Positions 24,863-34,317 are shown, counted from the first letter of the stretch. The stretch: 64,000 nt of DNA from Treponema brennaborense (GCA_023666275.1 JAMPCJ010000003.1:1-64000); one strand, 5' to 3'. Numbers and translations: made by a program. The notes: generated by a model not told the origin, from the sequence alone.

Positions 24863-26668
24863 TTATTTGCTTGTATGCGCGCAGAGCTTTAAATCAGTCA
24901 ATTCCTGTTCGAAATTTTTTATTCCGTTTATCCAAAAATCTTTTTGTTCTATATCAAAACCCGCGCGACGGCATATTTCTTCGCACGGGAAACTTCCCGT
25001 GGCACACAAAATGCCGCGGTACGTTTCCACAAAAGTATCTTTTTCGTTCTCATAGCGCGCATATAATCCTGCGGCAAACAGCAATCCGAAAGCATACGGA
25101 AAGTTATAAAAATCAAGATCGGGGCTGTAATAATGTGTTTTTACCGCCCACATATACGGATGCCGTTCTTCGGATAATCCCGAACCGTATGTTTTTTCCT
25201 GTGCATTTGCCATCAGTCTGCAAAAATCTTCCGCGCAAAGTTCCGATTTTTCCCGTTCGGAAAAAACGCTTTGCTCAAAATAAAAGCGGCACAAAATATC
25301 GACAAGAACCTGACAGCTGTCGGAAAGATGCGTTTCCAGCAAATTCGCGCGTTCATATCCGTCTGTTTTTGCCAGCATGTCTTTCATTACGATTGTTTCT
25401 GCGAAAATGCTGGCGGTTTCCGCAAGCGTCATGGGATAGTGCGTCAGCGAATAATCCTCGCTTTTAATGCAATGGTAATGATACGCGTGGCCGAGTTCAT
25501 GCGCCAATGTGGTAACATCGGAAAAAGTGCCGGAAAAATTCGATAAAATGCGGGAAACCTTTTGCTGCGGAAAGTCTATGCAAAACGCGCCGCCGACTTT
25601 GCCTTTTCGAACTTCGGCGTCTATCCAGTTTTGCTCGAACGCTGTTTTCGCAAAATTTCCCATATCTTGTGCAAAACCTGTGAATTTCTCGATGATATAT
25701 TCGCGTGCCTGTGGAAAAGTCCAAGTTCTTTCGCTTGATTTTTCCGATTTCGGTGCCGGCAGCGGCGCAAACAAATCATAAAACGAGCACGCCGGCAGAT
25801 TTATAATTTCTGCTTTTGTATGGAGATACGCTCTCCAAAACGGAAGGGAATCTTCGATTGCGCCGATAAGGGCATTCAATGTTTTTGCGGATATTCTGTG
25901 CAAAAAACACGCTTTTTCCAGTGCAGATGTCCAGCTGCGGCGTTTATTCAAACTGAGTGTTGCGCCTTTTATATTATTCAGGCACGCGGCGAGCGGGATT
26001 TCTGCTTTTTTCAGCAAAGAAATTTCTTTTTTATATGATTCGCGGCGCACATTCCTGTCTGCGTTATAGGCGTCGTTGCGGAGTTCGTTAAAAGTTTTGC
26101 CGCTTTCGGAGTCTTTCAAATTGGAGATGATTTGCTCATGAAGGCGGCTCCAGGCATTCGCGCCGAAACGCTGCATGTCCGCGGCAAGATTTTCCTGCTC
26201 TGCCGGCATAAAGTGTTTGTATGCGGCAGATTCTTCGCTGAATAAAAACCGATAGTTCCCGAATTGTGGAAAACTTGTGAAAAACTCCGGTAAAAATTGT
26301 GCATGCGCGGCAAGCATTCCCGAAAACAAAATATCGTTTTCATGAATGCGCAGAGCTTTTTCGTCGATAAGTGCCATATTATTGAGCGCGGCGGCATCTG
26401 TTGTATTGACGGAATACATTGAATATGCAAACGCGTTCAAGGATTCAAACAATGCGCCGCATTCATTGCGTGCTTTGATGCAGCGTACCAGTTGATTTGC
26501 GAAAGTATCTGCATTTGTTTCCTTAAGCGATGCGGCAGTTTCCAAAAGTTCCTGCTGCTTATCAAGCAGTTCGTCAAGTGTCTGCAGAGCTTCTTTGTAA
26601 TCGGTGCCGTCAAAACCGCTGTATATCGCAGAGAGATTCCAGCGCGGTACGGTGCATGTTTGTTTCAT
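24863..26668 (-). CDS. M3 family oligoendopeptidase
   Basis: A 601-residue cytosolic zinc oligopeptidase. The active site is TLAHELGHAYHYH (HExxH) with the downstream Glu in LAETASIFAETI, as in M3 enzymes. The N-terminal helical region (WNLSAIYSGFDG onward) is typical. It cleaves short peptides, probably for nutrition or turnover. It follows pheT by 37 bases on the same strand, suggesting co-transcription. It is clearly distinct in sequence from the second M3 peptidase at 53229-55028 (HEGGHSMHS site), so the two are different subfamilies rather than recent duplicates. Confidence 0.93.
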   Translation of the reverse strand: MKQTCTVPRWNLSAIYSGFDGTDYKEALQTLDELLDKQQELLETAASLKETNADTFANQLVRCIKARNECGALFESLNAFAYSMYSVNTTDAAALNNMALIDEKALRIHENDILFSGMLAAHAQFLPEFFTSFPQFGNYRFLFSEESAAYKHFMPAEQENLAADMQRFGANAWSRLHEQIISNLKDSESGKTFNELRNDAYNADRNVRRESYKKEISLLKKAEIPLAACLNNIKGATLSLNKRRSWTSALEKACFLHRISAKTLNALIGAIEDSLPFWRAYLHTKAEIINLPACSFYDLFAPLPAPKSEKSSERTWTFPQAREYIIEKFTGFAQDMGNFAKTAFEQNWIDAEVRKGKVGGAFCIDFPQQKVSRILSNFSGTFSDVTTLAHELGHAYHYHCIKSEDYSLTHYPMTLAETASIFAETIVMKDMLAKTDGYERANLLETHLSDSCQVLVDILCRFYFEQSVFSEREKSELCAEDFCRLMANAQEKTYGSGLSEERHPYMWAVKTHYYSPDLDFYNFPYAFGLLFAAGLYARYENEKDTFVETYRGILCATGSFPCEEICRRAGFDIEQKDFWINGIKNFEQELTDLKLCAHTSK

Positions 26669-26705
26669 GTGAATAAATTCCCAATAACCTTGTCTTTGCC
26701 CGCAG

Positions 26706-29000
26706 TCAGCCTACTTCTCCGTTTTTTACGGATTCTGTTGTTATTTCTTTTCCGTCCGCAACAAGCGCTGTTTTGCCGATGACAACACGATTGTCGGCAA
26801 CCGTAATCGGCACCGAAAAGAAAATGTCCGCATCTATTTTTTCGGCTTTCAAAGATGCCGGATTTGTTCCCTGCAGAACAACCGGCGTCCCCGGTGCTGC
26901 CCAGGGACAATTCAGTACTTCCACTGTTTCATTGCCGTCAGCGTCTTTGCATTCTGCAGCGAGCAGCATGCCGCGGCTTTCAATGCCGCGCATTTTTCGG
27001 GCTTTTAAGTTGTCGGCAATAATAACGGTTTTTCCGAGAAGACTTTCCGCGCTCATGTAGGGAACAAGCCCCGAAACAATAATCCGCTCGCTGCCGCTGC
27101 CGTCATCCAATGTTTCCACATACAATTTATCTGCCTGCGGATGCCGTTCCACTTTGATGATTTTTGCGGCTTTCAGCGCAATTTTTGCATTGAATATTTC
27201 TTCCGGGGATGCATCATTCCCGTTTTTGCCGTTTTTTTGCACGGTTTTCGGTTTTTCGGGCTGATTGTTTTTTTCTGTCAATAATTCTTCCAAATCGATT
27301 TCGCCGGCAACGCAGGGAACGGTGATTTGCCAGTTTTCCAGCACCGTCGGATGTATTTCGCCGAAAATGCCGATATTTTTTCCGTTATGAACAATGGAAG
27401 CCTGCCGCCCCGGTATGAAACGGGGATCGAAACTTTCCGCAACGATATATTCGTGATTCAAAAAATGCAGCAGCGTCGCCATTTCGCTTGCGGCGGTGTT
27501 GAAATTCGCATCGCCGGCTGCGGTCATAAATCCAAGATATTGGCGCGTCCGTGTTCCCGTATTTTCTTCTTTGCACAGCTGCGCAACTTTTCCGATTTCG
27601 AAAATTTTATGCGGATACACGGCGTTCGCGGAAACAGCTTCTGCACCAAGCAAAGACGCAATGACAGACGGCCGGACAAATTGATAATTTTCGCTCATCG
27701 GATTGGCAATTTCTATAACATTGTCTGCGCTGACGTTCATTCGTTCTATAAAATCGCGCCGCGAACCGAGATAATTGAAAATCATTTCCTGATATCCCAT
27801 GCCGACCATCAGCGTTTTTGCCTGCCGGCTGAAAAGCGTGAGCGGGCTCAGGCGGCCGATAGTAAAATCGTGCGGTTTTTCTGGGCTGAAAGCCGAAAGC
27901 GTCATGCCCATCATTACATCTTCGATAACGTCAACTTCGTGCAGAAAATCGTTGCGGTAGGGCGGCGGCGTCAGCGTGATAATTTCTTCCCCGTCGTTTC
28001 CGGAAATTTCCGCGGAATTTCCCATCCGCTCCAGCGCTTCCGCGATTTGCTGTGCGGAAAAATCCGAGCCGAGCAGTTTATTGACTGCCGCTGCGGAAGT
28101 TTTTGTTGTTTCCTGAAAATAATACGGCGCGATAATATCCTGTCCGAAGCCGGTATCATACGGATGCCGCACCAGACACGGAAGGATTTCGTATCCCGCG
28201 TCGGCGAAATCGCAGGCGACGATATTTGCCGTGAGCAGTAAACTTGCCATATCGCTGCCGGTCACTTCCACAAGCAAATCGGAATCGCCGACTTGCACGG
28301 CGCCGAGCGTCGCGCTGTTGATAATCGGCGCCATGGACAGCGTTTCGCCTTTTGCGTCGCTTAATAACGGGAATTTTTTGCAGCCCTCGAGAATCCAGCC
28401 GTATTCTTTTCCTTTCGGGTGTTCGGATAAAATTTGCCGGCACGTCATGCGTTCCGAGCATTGCAGCGGCACAAAAGAAGTTTCATCCGGATTGACGGCA
28501 TGATAATTCACCGGCCACTGAATATTCGCATCACGGTACACGCCCATCGAAATGGAACGCCGTTTGCGCCCGAAATTCCAGCATAATTTTTCCTGCGTTT
28601 GAATGATGTCAAGCAGCATCGGTTCGTCAATCGGTTTGCCGGAAATAACAAACGCTGCCATAAACGGGCGGATGTTTTTCAGTTCCGGATCAACGGAAAC
28701 AATTCTGTTCCCGCAGTCTTTTAAAGCGCCGCGGCGTGAAAGAAATTTTTCGTAATCGGCATGTTTGCCGCCGTCATGAAGCCGAATCTGCCGTGCCACG
28801 CCCGCAGTTGACCACAAATCAGGTCTGTTTGTATCGTTCAGTTCTATCTTAATAACGCGCTGATTTTCCGGAAGTTCCGTGTCGGGTTTTTCGTCAAGTT
28901 CGGCTTTTGCACAGGTTAATTTCTGTTCCAGCGCATCGTAATTATATTTTTTCCCCGTAAGATTAAAAAAAAGTTTTTCGTTGACTTCAATTTTCGGCAT
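26706..29000 (-). CDS. pheT: phenylalanyl-tRNA synthetase beta chain, archaeal type, with C-terminal EMAPII domain
   Basis: A 764-residue protein. It opens MPKIEVNEKLFFNLTGKKYN as archaeal/eukaryal PheT does, has ELNDTNRPDLWSTAG and B5/catalytic-like regions (about 280-580), and lacks the N-terminal tRNA-binding domain of ordinary bacterial PheT. After a low-complexity Lys/Asn/Glu linker (about 575-605) comes a tRNA-binding EMAPII/MetRS-C-like domain (KIIKVERHPQADKLYVE, IIVSGLVPYMS, LKARKMRGIESRGMLLAA; about 607-710) and a ~50-residue tail. ATG 29000 has AGGGGA ahead of it; longer frames upstream lack homology. The alpha chain pheS is not in the window. Confidence 0.93.
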   Translation of the reverse strand: MPKIEVNEKLFFNLTGKKYNYDALEQKLTCAKAELDEKPDTELPENQRVIKIELNDTNRPDLWSTAGVARQIRLHDGGKHADYEKFLSRRGALKDCGNRIVSVDPELKNIRPFMAAFVISGKPIDEPMLLDIIQTQEKLCWNFGRKRRSISMGVYRDANIQWPVNYHAVNPDETSFVPLQCSERMTCRQILSEHPKGKEYGWILEGCKKFPLLSDAKGETLSMAPIINSATLGAVQVGDSDLLVEVTGSDMASLLLTANIVACDFADAGYEILPCLVRHPYDTGFGQDIIAPYYFQETTKTSAAAVNKLLGSDFSAQQIAEALERMGNSAEISGNDGEEIITLTPPPYRNDFLHEVDVIEDVMMGMTLSAFSPEKPHDFTIGRLSPLTLFSRQAKTLMVGMGYQEMIFNYLGSRRDFIERMNVSADNVIEIANPMSENYQFVRPSVIASLLGAEAVSANAVYPHKIFEIGKVAQLCKEENTGTRTRQYLGFMTAAGDANFNTAASEMATLLHFLNHEYIVAESFDPRFIPGRQASIVHNGKNIGIFGEIHPTVLENWQITVPCVAGEIDLEELLTEKNNQPEKPKTVQKNGKNGNDASPEEIFNAKIALKAAKIIKVERHPQADKLYVETLDDGSGSERIIVSGLVPYMSAESLLGKTVIIADNLKARKMRGIESRGMLLAAECKDADGNETVEVLNCPWAAPGTPVVLQGTNPASLKAEKIDADIFFSVPITVADNRVVIGKTALVADGKEITTESVKNGEVG

Positions 29001-29055
29001 TATTTTCCCCTGTAGTTCAATAAACAAAATGCTTATTCGGCTGCTGTTCGCCGCT

Positions 29056-29084
29056 ATTATACCGAAGCGGAACGCAAAAGTCCA
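29056..29084 (-). promoter_or_regulatory. promoter of pheT
   Basis: On the minus strand, TGGACT, 17 bases, then a perfect TATAAT (29061-29056). A leader of about 50 bases carries the AGGGGA site. Confidence 0.45.
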
Positions 29085-29173
29085 CAAGGGGCATGAGTGC
29101 GGCTGCCCGTGCTTTTTGCGCCGAACATGCATCGGCTGTGCGCGAATTTTATGGCGAACAAAGATTTTTCGAT

Positions 29174-30046
29174 TTACCAATCACTGTCGACAAAAAAATG
29201 CGCGCTTTTTTCTCCGAGAGCGGCGGCTGCCCAGGGAAGAATTTCCGAAAGTTCCTGTTTCAGTGTCTGAACCGGACGCAGAACAATAACGCCGGAACCG
29301 TACAGATTCTTTACGCGCCCGTTTTCTTTTATCGATGCCGGCTGCCTTATGCAAAGTTCTGCGTATAATCTGTTTTCGCAGCAAGCGGATAAGCGGCGTT
29401 TCAGGAGCTCTGTTTCTTTTCGGCGGCGGGCAACAAGCGGAAACCAAATAATAAATGTTCCTGCGTTCCAGCGCCGCACTGCGGATGATACGGAAGCAAT
29501 AACGGCGTCATATTCTTCGGCATCTTCGTATCCGGGATCGATAAGTGCAAAACCGCGGCGCGGCAGTGGAGAACGCGGCGGCAAAAGCGAATCGAGAACT
29601 TCAAATCCGCTTCTGTAATGAACATGCAGCCGCTTGTCTGTTTTGGCATAGCTTTTGAGTGCGCGTATTTCTGCGGGATGCAATTCCGAAAGAAGTGCTT
29701 CATCCTGCTCCCGCATACATGAGCGCACAATTTCCGGAGAACCGGGGTATTGTTTTTGATTTTCTATGTGCTGCCGGCATACGGCAAGGTACGGCGCGGC
29801 AGCTTTCGGTACGGCAGCGGGATTCTGCGCGGCATAATTTAAAAGCCGCAAAATCCCGTCGTTCATTTCTCCGGTTTGCTGCGTGCGTTCATCGTTTATG
29901 GAATATTTTCCGGCGCCGGCATGAGTATCGACATATAAAACGGGGGAATCTTTGCGGACAAAATAGCGTGCCGTATTCAAAACAACGATATGTTTGAGAA
30001 TGTCTGCGTGATTTCCTGCGTGAAATTCATGCTGATATGAAAGCAT
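29174..30046 (-). CDS. rlmJ: RlmJ-like 23S rRNA adenine-N6 methyltransferase
   Basis: A 290-residue protein matching RlmJ, which methylates A2030 of 23S rRNA. It begins MLSYQHEFHAGNHADILKHIV, nearly diagnostic, followed by LYVDTHAGAGKY and the QYPGSPEIV block. The catalytic motif reads LIDPGYEDAEEY: the conserved second Pro of DPPY is Gly here (codon GGA), so activity should be checked. Internal ATG 30046 is chosen as start because RlmJ homology begins there and a TATAGT box ends six bases upstream, with no ribosome site. It diverges from the GerMN gene across only 62 bases. Confidence 0.9.
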   Translation of the reverse strand: MLSYQHEFHAGNHADILKHIVVLNTARYFVRKDSPVLYVDTHAGAGKYSINDERTQQTGEMNDGILRLLNYAAQNPAAVPKAAAPYLAVCRQHIENQKQYPGSPEIVRSCMREQDEALLSELHPAEIRALKSYAKTDKRLHVHYRSGFEVLDSLLPPRSPLPRRGFALIDPGYEDAEEYDAVIASVSSAVRRWNAGTFIIWFPLVARRRKETELLKRRLSACCENRLYAELCIRQPASIKENGRVKNLYGSGVIVLRPVQTLKQELSEILPWAAAALGEKSAHFFVDSDW

Positions 30047-30052
30047 CTGAAA

Positions 30053-30102
30053 ACTATACCGAAAAATCGCGCGTTGTTCCATTGCGGGCAGTGTGGTATA
30101 CT
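30053..30102. promoter_or_regulatory. back-to-back leaderless promoters, rlmJ / GerMN gene
   Basis: Plus strand: TTGTTC (30074-30079), 17 bases, TATACT (30097-30102), six bases, ATG 30109. Minus strand: TGGAAC (30081-30076), 17 bases, TATAGT (30058-30053), six bases, ATG 30046. The two -35 boxes overlap. Neither gene has a ribosome site. The -35 matches are weak; the -10 boxes and spacing are good. Confidence 0.55.
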
Positions 30103-30108
30103 GCCGGA

Positions 30109-31065
30109 ATGAAGAAACAAAAGAAACACGCAGTAAAGTTTTCGTTTATTTTTTTGATGACTTTTCTGATTGCAATTGTTATAGCTTGTTTCGCTATGCA
30201 TAATACGGTCATAGAAGCGCTTGTGGAAACGGATTTTTTTAATCAGATATTGGGTTCCGAACCGAAATATATAACTCGGCAGGCGGAAAAACTGGGACTG
30301 CGCAGCCGAACGCAGGAATCCGATAATGCTGCCGTTTCGCCTGCGGAAACTGAAACTGCGTCCGCTTCTGCCGCAGCCGCGCCGCTGACTGAAACAGGCG
30401 GCACTGCCCCTGCTCCTTCAAATTCAGCCGTGTCTGCCGCTCCTGCGCCGGCAAGCGGGCAAACGGATTTTTCGAATTCCGTGATGCAAAACGAAACGCC
30501 GACGCAGCAAGTGCCCGATGCCGATGCAAAGCCTGTTTTTTCACAGGAAACGGAGCAGGAACGGCTCGAAAAGCAGGCGGAATTGCAAAAATCGCTGAGT
30601 GTTGCAAAAAAACTGCCGGAGCAGGAAGTGCAAAACGTAAGGCAGACGACGGTTTTTTTGTATTTTGTTGCAATCGACGCCGACGGTACCGTTATCAGAA
30701 AGGAAATAGAAAAACAGCTGCCGTATACAAAAACACCGCTTACCGCGGCGATAAATACCTTATTGCATGGTCCTGAATTTTCGGAAACGGAACGAGGCTA
30801 TATGTCGCTGATTCCGCAAAATGTCAAGCTTCTTTCTGCGGTTATAGAAAATCGGGTTGCGGTGCTTAATTTCAGCGAAGATTTTCTTTACAACAAATTC
30901 GGGGTTGAAGGATATCTTGGGCAGCTGATGCAAATTGTCTACACGGCAACCGCTTTCACGACAATTGACAGCGTATTATTTTTGATAAACGGAGAAAAAC
31001 AGGAATATTTAGGCGGTGAGGGCGTATGGATTGGAACGCCGCTTGCCCGCTCGTCTTTCAAATAA
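30109..31065 (+). CDS. membrane-anchored GerMN-domain protein
   Basis: A 318-residue protein. One N-terminal membrane helix (about 12-32) precedes an Ala/Ser/Pro/Thr-rich, low-complexity periplasmic linker (about 70-150) and a C-terminal GerMN domain (about 170-300; TVFLYFVAIDADG, LTAAINTLLHGP, VAVLNFSEDFL, QIVYTATAFTTIDSVLFLINGE). GerMN occurs in the spore protein GerM but also widely in non-spore-formers, where its role is unclear; envelope binding is a reasonable guess. ATG 30109 is chosen because the basic-then-hydrophobic signal anchor begins there and the promoter geometry fits a leaderless start. Confidence 0.85.
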   Translation: MKKQKKHAVKFSFIFLMTFLIAIVIACFAMHNTVIEALVETDFFNQILGSEPKYITRQAEKLGLRSRTQESDNAAVSPAETETASASAAAAPLTETGGTAPAPSNSAVSAAPAPASGQTDFSNSVMQNETPTQQVPDADAKPVFSQETEQERLEKQAELQKSLSVAKKLPEQEVQNVRQTTVFLYFVAIDADGTVIRKEIEKQLPYTKTPLTAAINTLLHGPEFSETERGYMSLIPQNVKLLSAVIENRVAVLNFSEDFLYNKFGVEGYLGQLMQIVYTATAFTTIDSVLFLINGEKQEYLGGEGVWIGTPLARSSFK

Positions 31066-31147
31066 ACGGATTCGCGTAAAAAAATGCATCCGCGTGTTTA
31101 GTACCGCTGCTGTATTTATGATTTCGCCGCGCGGTTTGAGTGATGCC

Positions 31148-32209
31148 TTATTCTGTAAGCCGAGAAACAATATCGTCAAAATATGATTTATTTGCCGCAT
31201 AAAACGGATTGTACACGGTAATTCCTGCGATGCGGTATGTTCCATCCGGCATCAGAGAAAGAATTTTTATATCCTGTGTCCAGGTTTGTGACGCGGCGAT
31301 GTACTGCATATTGTTTACTATTACGGAATTGTTTTTTCGCACTATTTTTGCGCGCGGCAGATAGCTGTAATTCCCGTTATCGGTTGTAAAAAAATTGCGC
31401 ACGCCGAAATCAAACGGCGTGTACGGCGCGCCGGAAAAGGATGCCGCGTCTATTTTCTGAACACCGATATAGCACAGCGCGTCTCCTCCCATAAGCCAAA
31501 CCGTATCGCCGACGCTTTTCCATTTTTTGTCGAGTTTTTTTTCGGCGGAACGCGAGAGCTGTTTGCCGCTTTTTGCGTTTTCCTGCGGCACTTTCGAAAA
31601 TCCCGCGAATGACGAAAAACTTTTATCATTAGAATCCTGCAGTGCGTTTATGCAGACGGCTTCGCACAGTACTTTTCCGGTGTTGTCCTGAATTTTTGCG
31701 ATATTGAATATCGGTACATGAAATTCATAGGTAATAACGATTTCCCCGCCGAACTGCACATAAATTTCGGTATGACGGATGCTTTTTGAAAAATCCGAAC
31801 CGTTCATTTTTTTTCGGCGGGCGGCGAATTCATACAGCATGTCATGCAGATAATTCACGGCTGTTACATCATCGGCGGAAATATTATTGATGATTTTTTC
31901 TCCCGAAAAAAACGGGTAGTCCTTTGACGTATCAAGCGTAAAAAGAATTTGGATATCCGTAAGCCCTTCTTTGGCAGCCGGCGCATAATATCTTGCGGCG
32001 TAGGTTCCTTCATCATATTGCAGAAAACCGATATATGTTTCCGCGACAAACGTATAGTCGCGGTAATACACGTACTGTCCGGATTCCGTCGGCAGGAAAT
32101 CCTGCACGCCGGGCATTGCCCAGGCGGCTGCGCAATGCAGAACGCATATAAGAACAAAAAAAGTCATTTTTAAGCCCTGATTATTTTCTGCGTAGCTGCG
32201 GTGTGTCAT
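31148..32209 (-). CDS. exported protein of unknown function
   Basis: A 353-residue protein with an N-terminal signal sequence (hydrophobic residues about 14-31 ending AAAWA). The rest is mixed alpha/beta with many aromatic residues (YVYYRDYTFVAETYIGF) and no motif I recognise. It follows proS by 82 bases on the same strand and has its own AGGAG site, so it is probably in the same transcript. Presumably periplasmic or surface-associated. It converges with the GerMN gene. Confidence 0.75.
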   Translation of the reverse strand: MTHRSYAENNQGLKMTFFVLICVLHCAAAWAMPGVQDFLPTESGQYVYYRDYTFVAETYIGFLQYDEGTYAARYYAPAAKEGLTDIQILFTLDTSKDYPFFSGEKIINNISADDVTAVNYLHDMLYEFAARRKKMNGSDFSKSIRHTEIYVQFGGEIVITYEFHVPIFNIAKIQDNTGKVLCEAVCINALQDSNDKSFSSFAGFSKVPQENAKSGKQLSRSAEKKLDKKWKSVGDTVWLMGGDALCYIGVQKIDAASFSGAPYTPFDFGVRNFFTTDNGNYSYLPRAKIVRKNNSVIVNNMQYIAASQTWTQDIKILSLMPDGTYRIAGITVYNPFYAANKSYFDDIVSRLTE

Positions 32210-32291
32210 GCCGTCTCCTTTTGCGTCTGAAAGAATTTCAATTCCGCCCGTGTATATTCAATGCGCGGAATGCTTGATTTTTGCCGTTTCG

Positions 32292-34127
32292 CTATGCCCG
32301 CAGCGCAGACAATTTTTCGCCGATTATGTTTGCTGCGCGCTGCGCCGCATCCGCTGCCGGAACAAGTTCCAATTCGTCCGAAGAACGCAGTTTCAGCTCT
32401 ACGTTCGGCAGATGCTTGTCGCTGACGACAATGCGCATCGGATAGCCGATGAGATCCGCGTCTTTGAATTTTACGCCGGGACGTTCCGCTCTGTCATCGA
32501 GGATTGTTTCAATGCCGGCTTTCAGCAATGCCTGATAAATTTCGTCCGCGGCGGTTTTCATTGCTCCCTCATATTTTACCGGAATAACTGCCGCCTGATA
32601 CGGAGTTACTGTCGCCGGCCAAATAATCCCGTTGCCGTCATGATGTTCTTCTATAATAGAAGCAAGCACACGGTCAACGCCGATGCCGTAACATCCCATC
32701 AGCGGCGTCTGCTGTTTGCCGTTTTCGTCGAGGAAAGATACGTTCATCGATTTTGTGTATTTATATCCGAGCTTAAAGATGTGGCCGAGTTCGTTGCCTT
32801 TTTTGCTGTAATATTCCGCTCCGCAGTTGCAGCATTTATCTCCCGCAACAACGGTTCTGATGTCGCCTGTTATAAACGGAACAAAATCCCGAACCGGTTC
32901 AACGTGTATAAAATCAATATCCGCTTGTCCGCCGCCGGTAACTGCGTCATGCATCTGTGCCGAATACGAACCGCTGCTGTCTGCGGTCATTACACTGTCA
33001 TCCGCAATCAGCGGCAGTTTCGTAAGATTTACGGGACCGACAAATCCGTGCGGGGCGCCGGAAAAACGGATTACATCGTCTTCCCCTGCAAGTTCTGTTT
33101 CGCTTGCTTTCAGCACAGCCGCAAGCTTGGCTTCGTTTACGTCAAGGTCGCCGCGAATGGCAACCGCAAAAAATGCTTCCGGATAATAGGGAGTTCCGTC
33201 GTGTTCGAAAACGCGCGCAAAAGAACTGCTTCCGGGTGCGCCGGTTAAATCGAGGGCGCAGTTTCGTACTTTGTATATAAGCACTTTTATGAAGCGTTTC
33301 GCCGGCATTTTGAAAAATGTTTCCATTTGCGAAATAGATTCAACGCCGGGGCAGGGAACTTTTTCAATGGGCAGTTCCGTCTGTTTTGCCGCAAATTGTT
33401 CCGCATCGGGCGCGCATACGGCTTTTTCCGTATTTGCCGCATATCCGCATTTCGGGCATAAAATCAGCGTATCGTCGCCGATTTCGCTTTCGACCATAAA
33501 TTCTTCGCTGCCGCTGCCGCCCATTGCGCCGGAATTTGCCCGAACCGGAATAACGGACAGCCCCAGCCGCTTGAAAATACGCCGATACGCCTGTGCGAAT
33601 TTTTGGTATGTTTCATCAAGGCTTTCCTGCGTCGCATGGAACGAATAGGCGTCTTTCATGGTAAATTCACGTCCGCGCATGACTCCGTAGCGCGGTCGGA
33701 TTTCGTCGCGGAATTTGGTATTTATTTGATACAAAATAAGCGGCAGCTGTTTATATGAAGAAAGTTCTCCGCGCACAATATCGGTGAAAACTTCTTCCGC
33801 TGTCGGAGAAACAACGAGATCCTGATTCAGTCTGTTTTTTGCACGCAGCATGCCGCTGCCCATTGTTTCCCAGCGGCCGGATTCCTGCCATAATTCTCCC
33901 GGAACTACGACCGAAGGCTTGCATTCCATGGCGCCGATTGCGTCCATTTCTTCGCGGATAATCTGTTCTACTTTGCGGAAAACCCGAAGTCCGAGCGGCA
34001 AATAAGAAAAAAGTCCGTTGCCGAGTTTGCGCATCAGTCCCGCGCGGAGCATGAGCTGATGACTGGCAATTACCGCTTCCGCAGGTACTTCGCGAAGCGT
34101 CGCGATCATAGTTTCCGATGTTTTCAT
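32292..34127 (-). CDS. proS: prolyl-tRNA synthetase
   Basis: A 611-residue bacterial-type ProRS that charges tRNA-Pro. Class II motif 1 (LGNGLFSYLPLGLRVFRKVE), motif 2 (KFRDEIRPRYGVMRGREF) and motif 3 (MGCYGIGVDRVLASIIEEH) are clear. A YbaK-type editing domain is inserted between motifs 2 and 3 (about 230-390), which removes mischarged alanine, and a C-terminal anticodon-binding domain follows. Cys pairs (CPKCGYA, CCNCGAE) lie near the insertion edges. The start at 34127 has no ribosome site but a TTGAAA-18-TACAAT promoter ends seven bases upstream. An ATG at codon 7 is an alternative. Confidence 0.96.
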   Translation of the reverse strand: MKTSETMIATLREVPAEAVIASHQLMLRAGLMRKLGNGLFSYLPLGLRVFRKVEQIIREEMDAIGAMECKPSVVVPGELWQESGRWETMGSGMLRAKNRLNQDLVVSPTAEEVFTDIVRGELSSYKQLPLILYQINTKFRDEIRPRYGVMRGREFTMKDAYSFHATQESLDETYQKFAQAYRRIFKRLGLSVIPVRANSGAMGGSGSEEFMVESEIGDDTLILCPKCGYAANTEKAVCAPDAEQFAAKQTELPIEKVPCPGVESISQMETFFKMPAKRFIKVLIYKVRNCALDLTGAPGSSSFARVFEHDGTPYYPEAFFAVAIRGDLDVNEAKLAAVLKASETELAGEDDVIRFSGAPHGFVGPVNLTKLPLIADDSVMTADSSGSYSAQMHDAVTGGGQADIDFIHVEPVRDFVPFITGDIRTVVAGDKCCNCGAEYYSKKGNELGHIFKLGYKYTKSMNVSFLDENGKQQTPLMGCYGIGVDRVLASIIEEHHDGNGIIWPATVTPYQAAVIPVKYEGAMKTAADEIYQALLKAGIETILDDRAERPGVKFKDADLIGYPMRIVVSDKHLPNVELKLRSSDELELVPAADAAQRAANIIGEKLSALRA

Positions 34128-34134
34128 GATTTTT

Positions 34135-34164
34135 ATTGTATCGGAAAGCGATATTCTTTTTCAA
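34135..34164 (-). promoter_or_regulatory. leaderless proS promoter
   Basis: On the minus strand, TTGAAA (34164-34159), 18 bases, TACAAT (34140-34135), seven bases, ATG. No Shine-Dalgarno sequence is present. Confidence 0.6.
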
Positions 34165-34274
34165 GAAGTGCCGCAATTGCAGTTATCGGTAACGGCGCCA
34201 GCATTGCCTGCGGTTCGGGCGCTGATTGAGGCGCCGTCGGCTCGAACTCGCATGTACTCGTGCCCCATTGCGGG

Positions 34275-34317
34275 CGAGTTTTCGCAAGAAAACTCGTTAA
34301 GCAAACCGCAGGTTTGC
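34275..34317. repeat. two adjacent perfect hairpins
   Basis: CGAGTTTTC/GAAAACTCG with a GCAA loop (34275-34296), then GCAAACC/GGTTTGC with a GCA loop (34301-34317). Tetraloop-like geometry suggests folded RNA or a mobile repeat; no T run follows. Confidence 0.7.
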
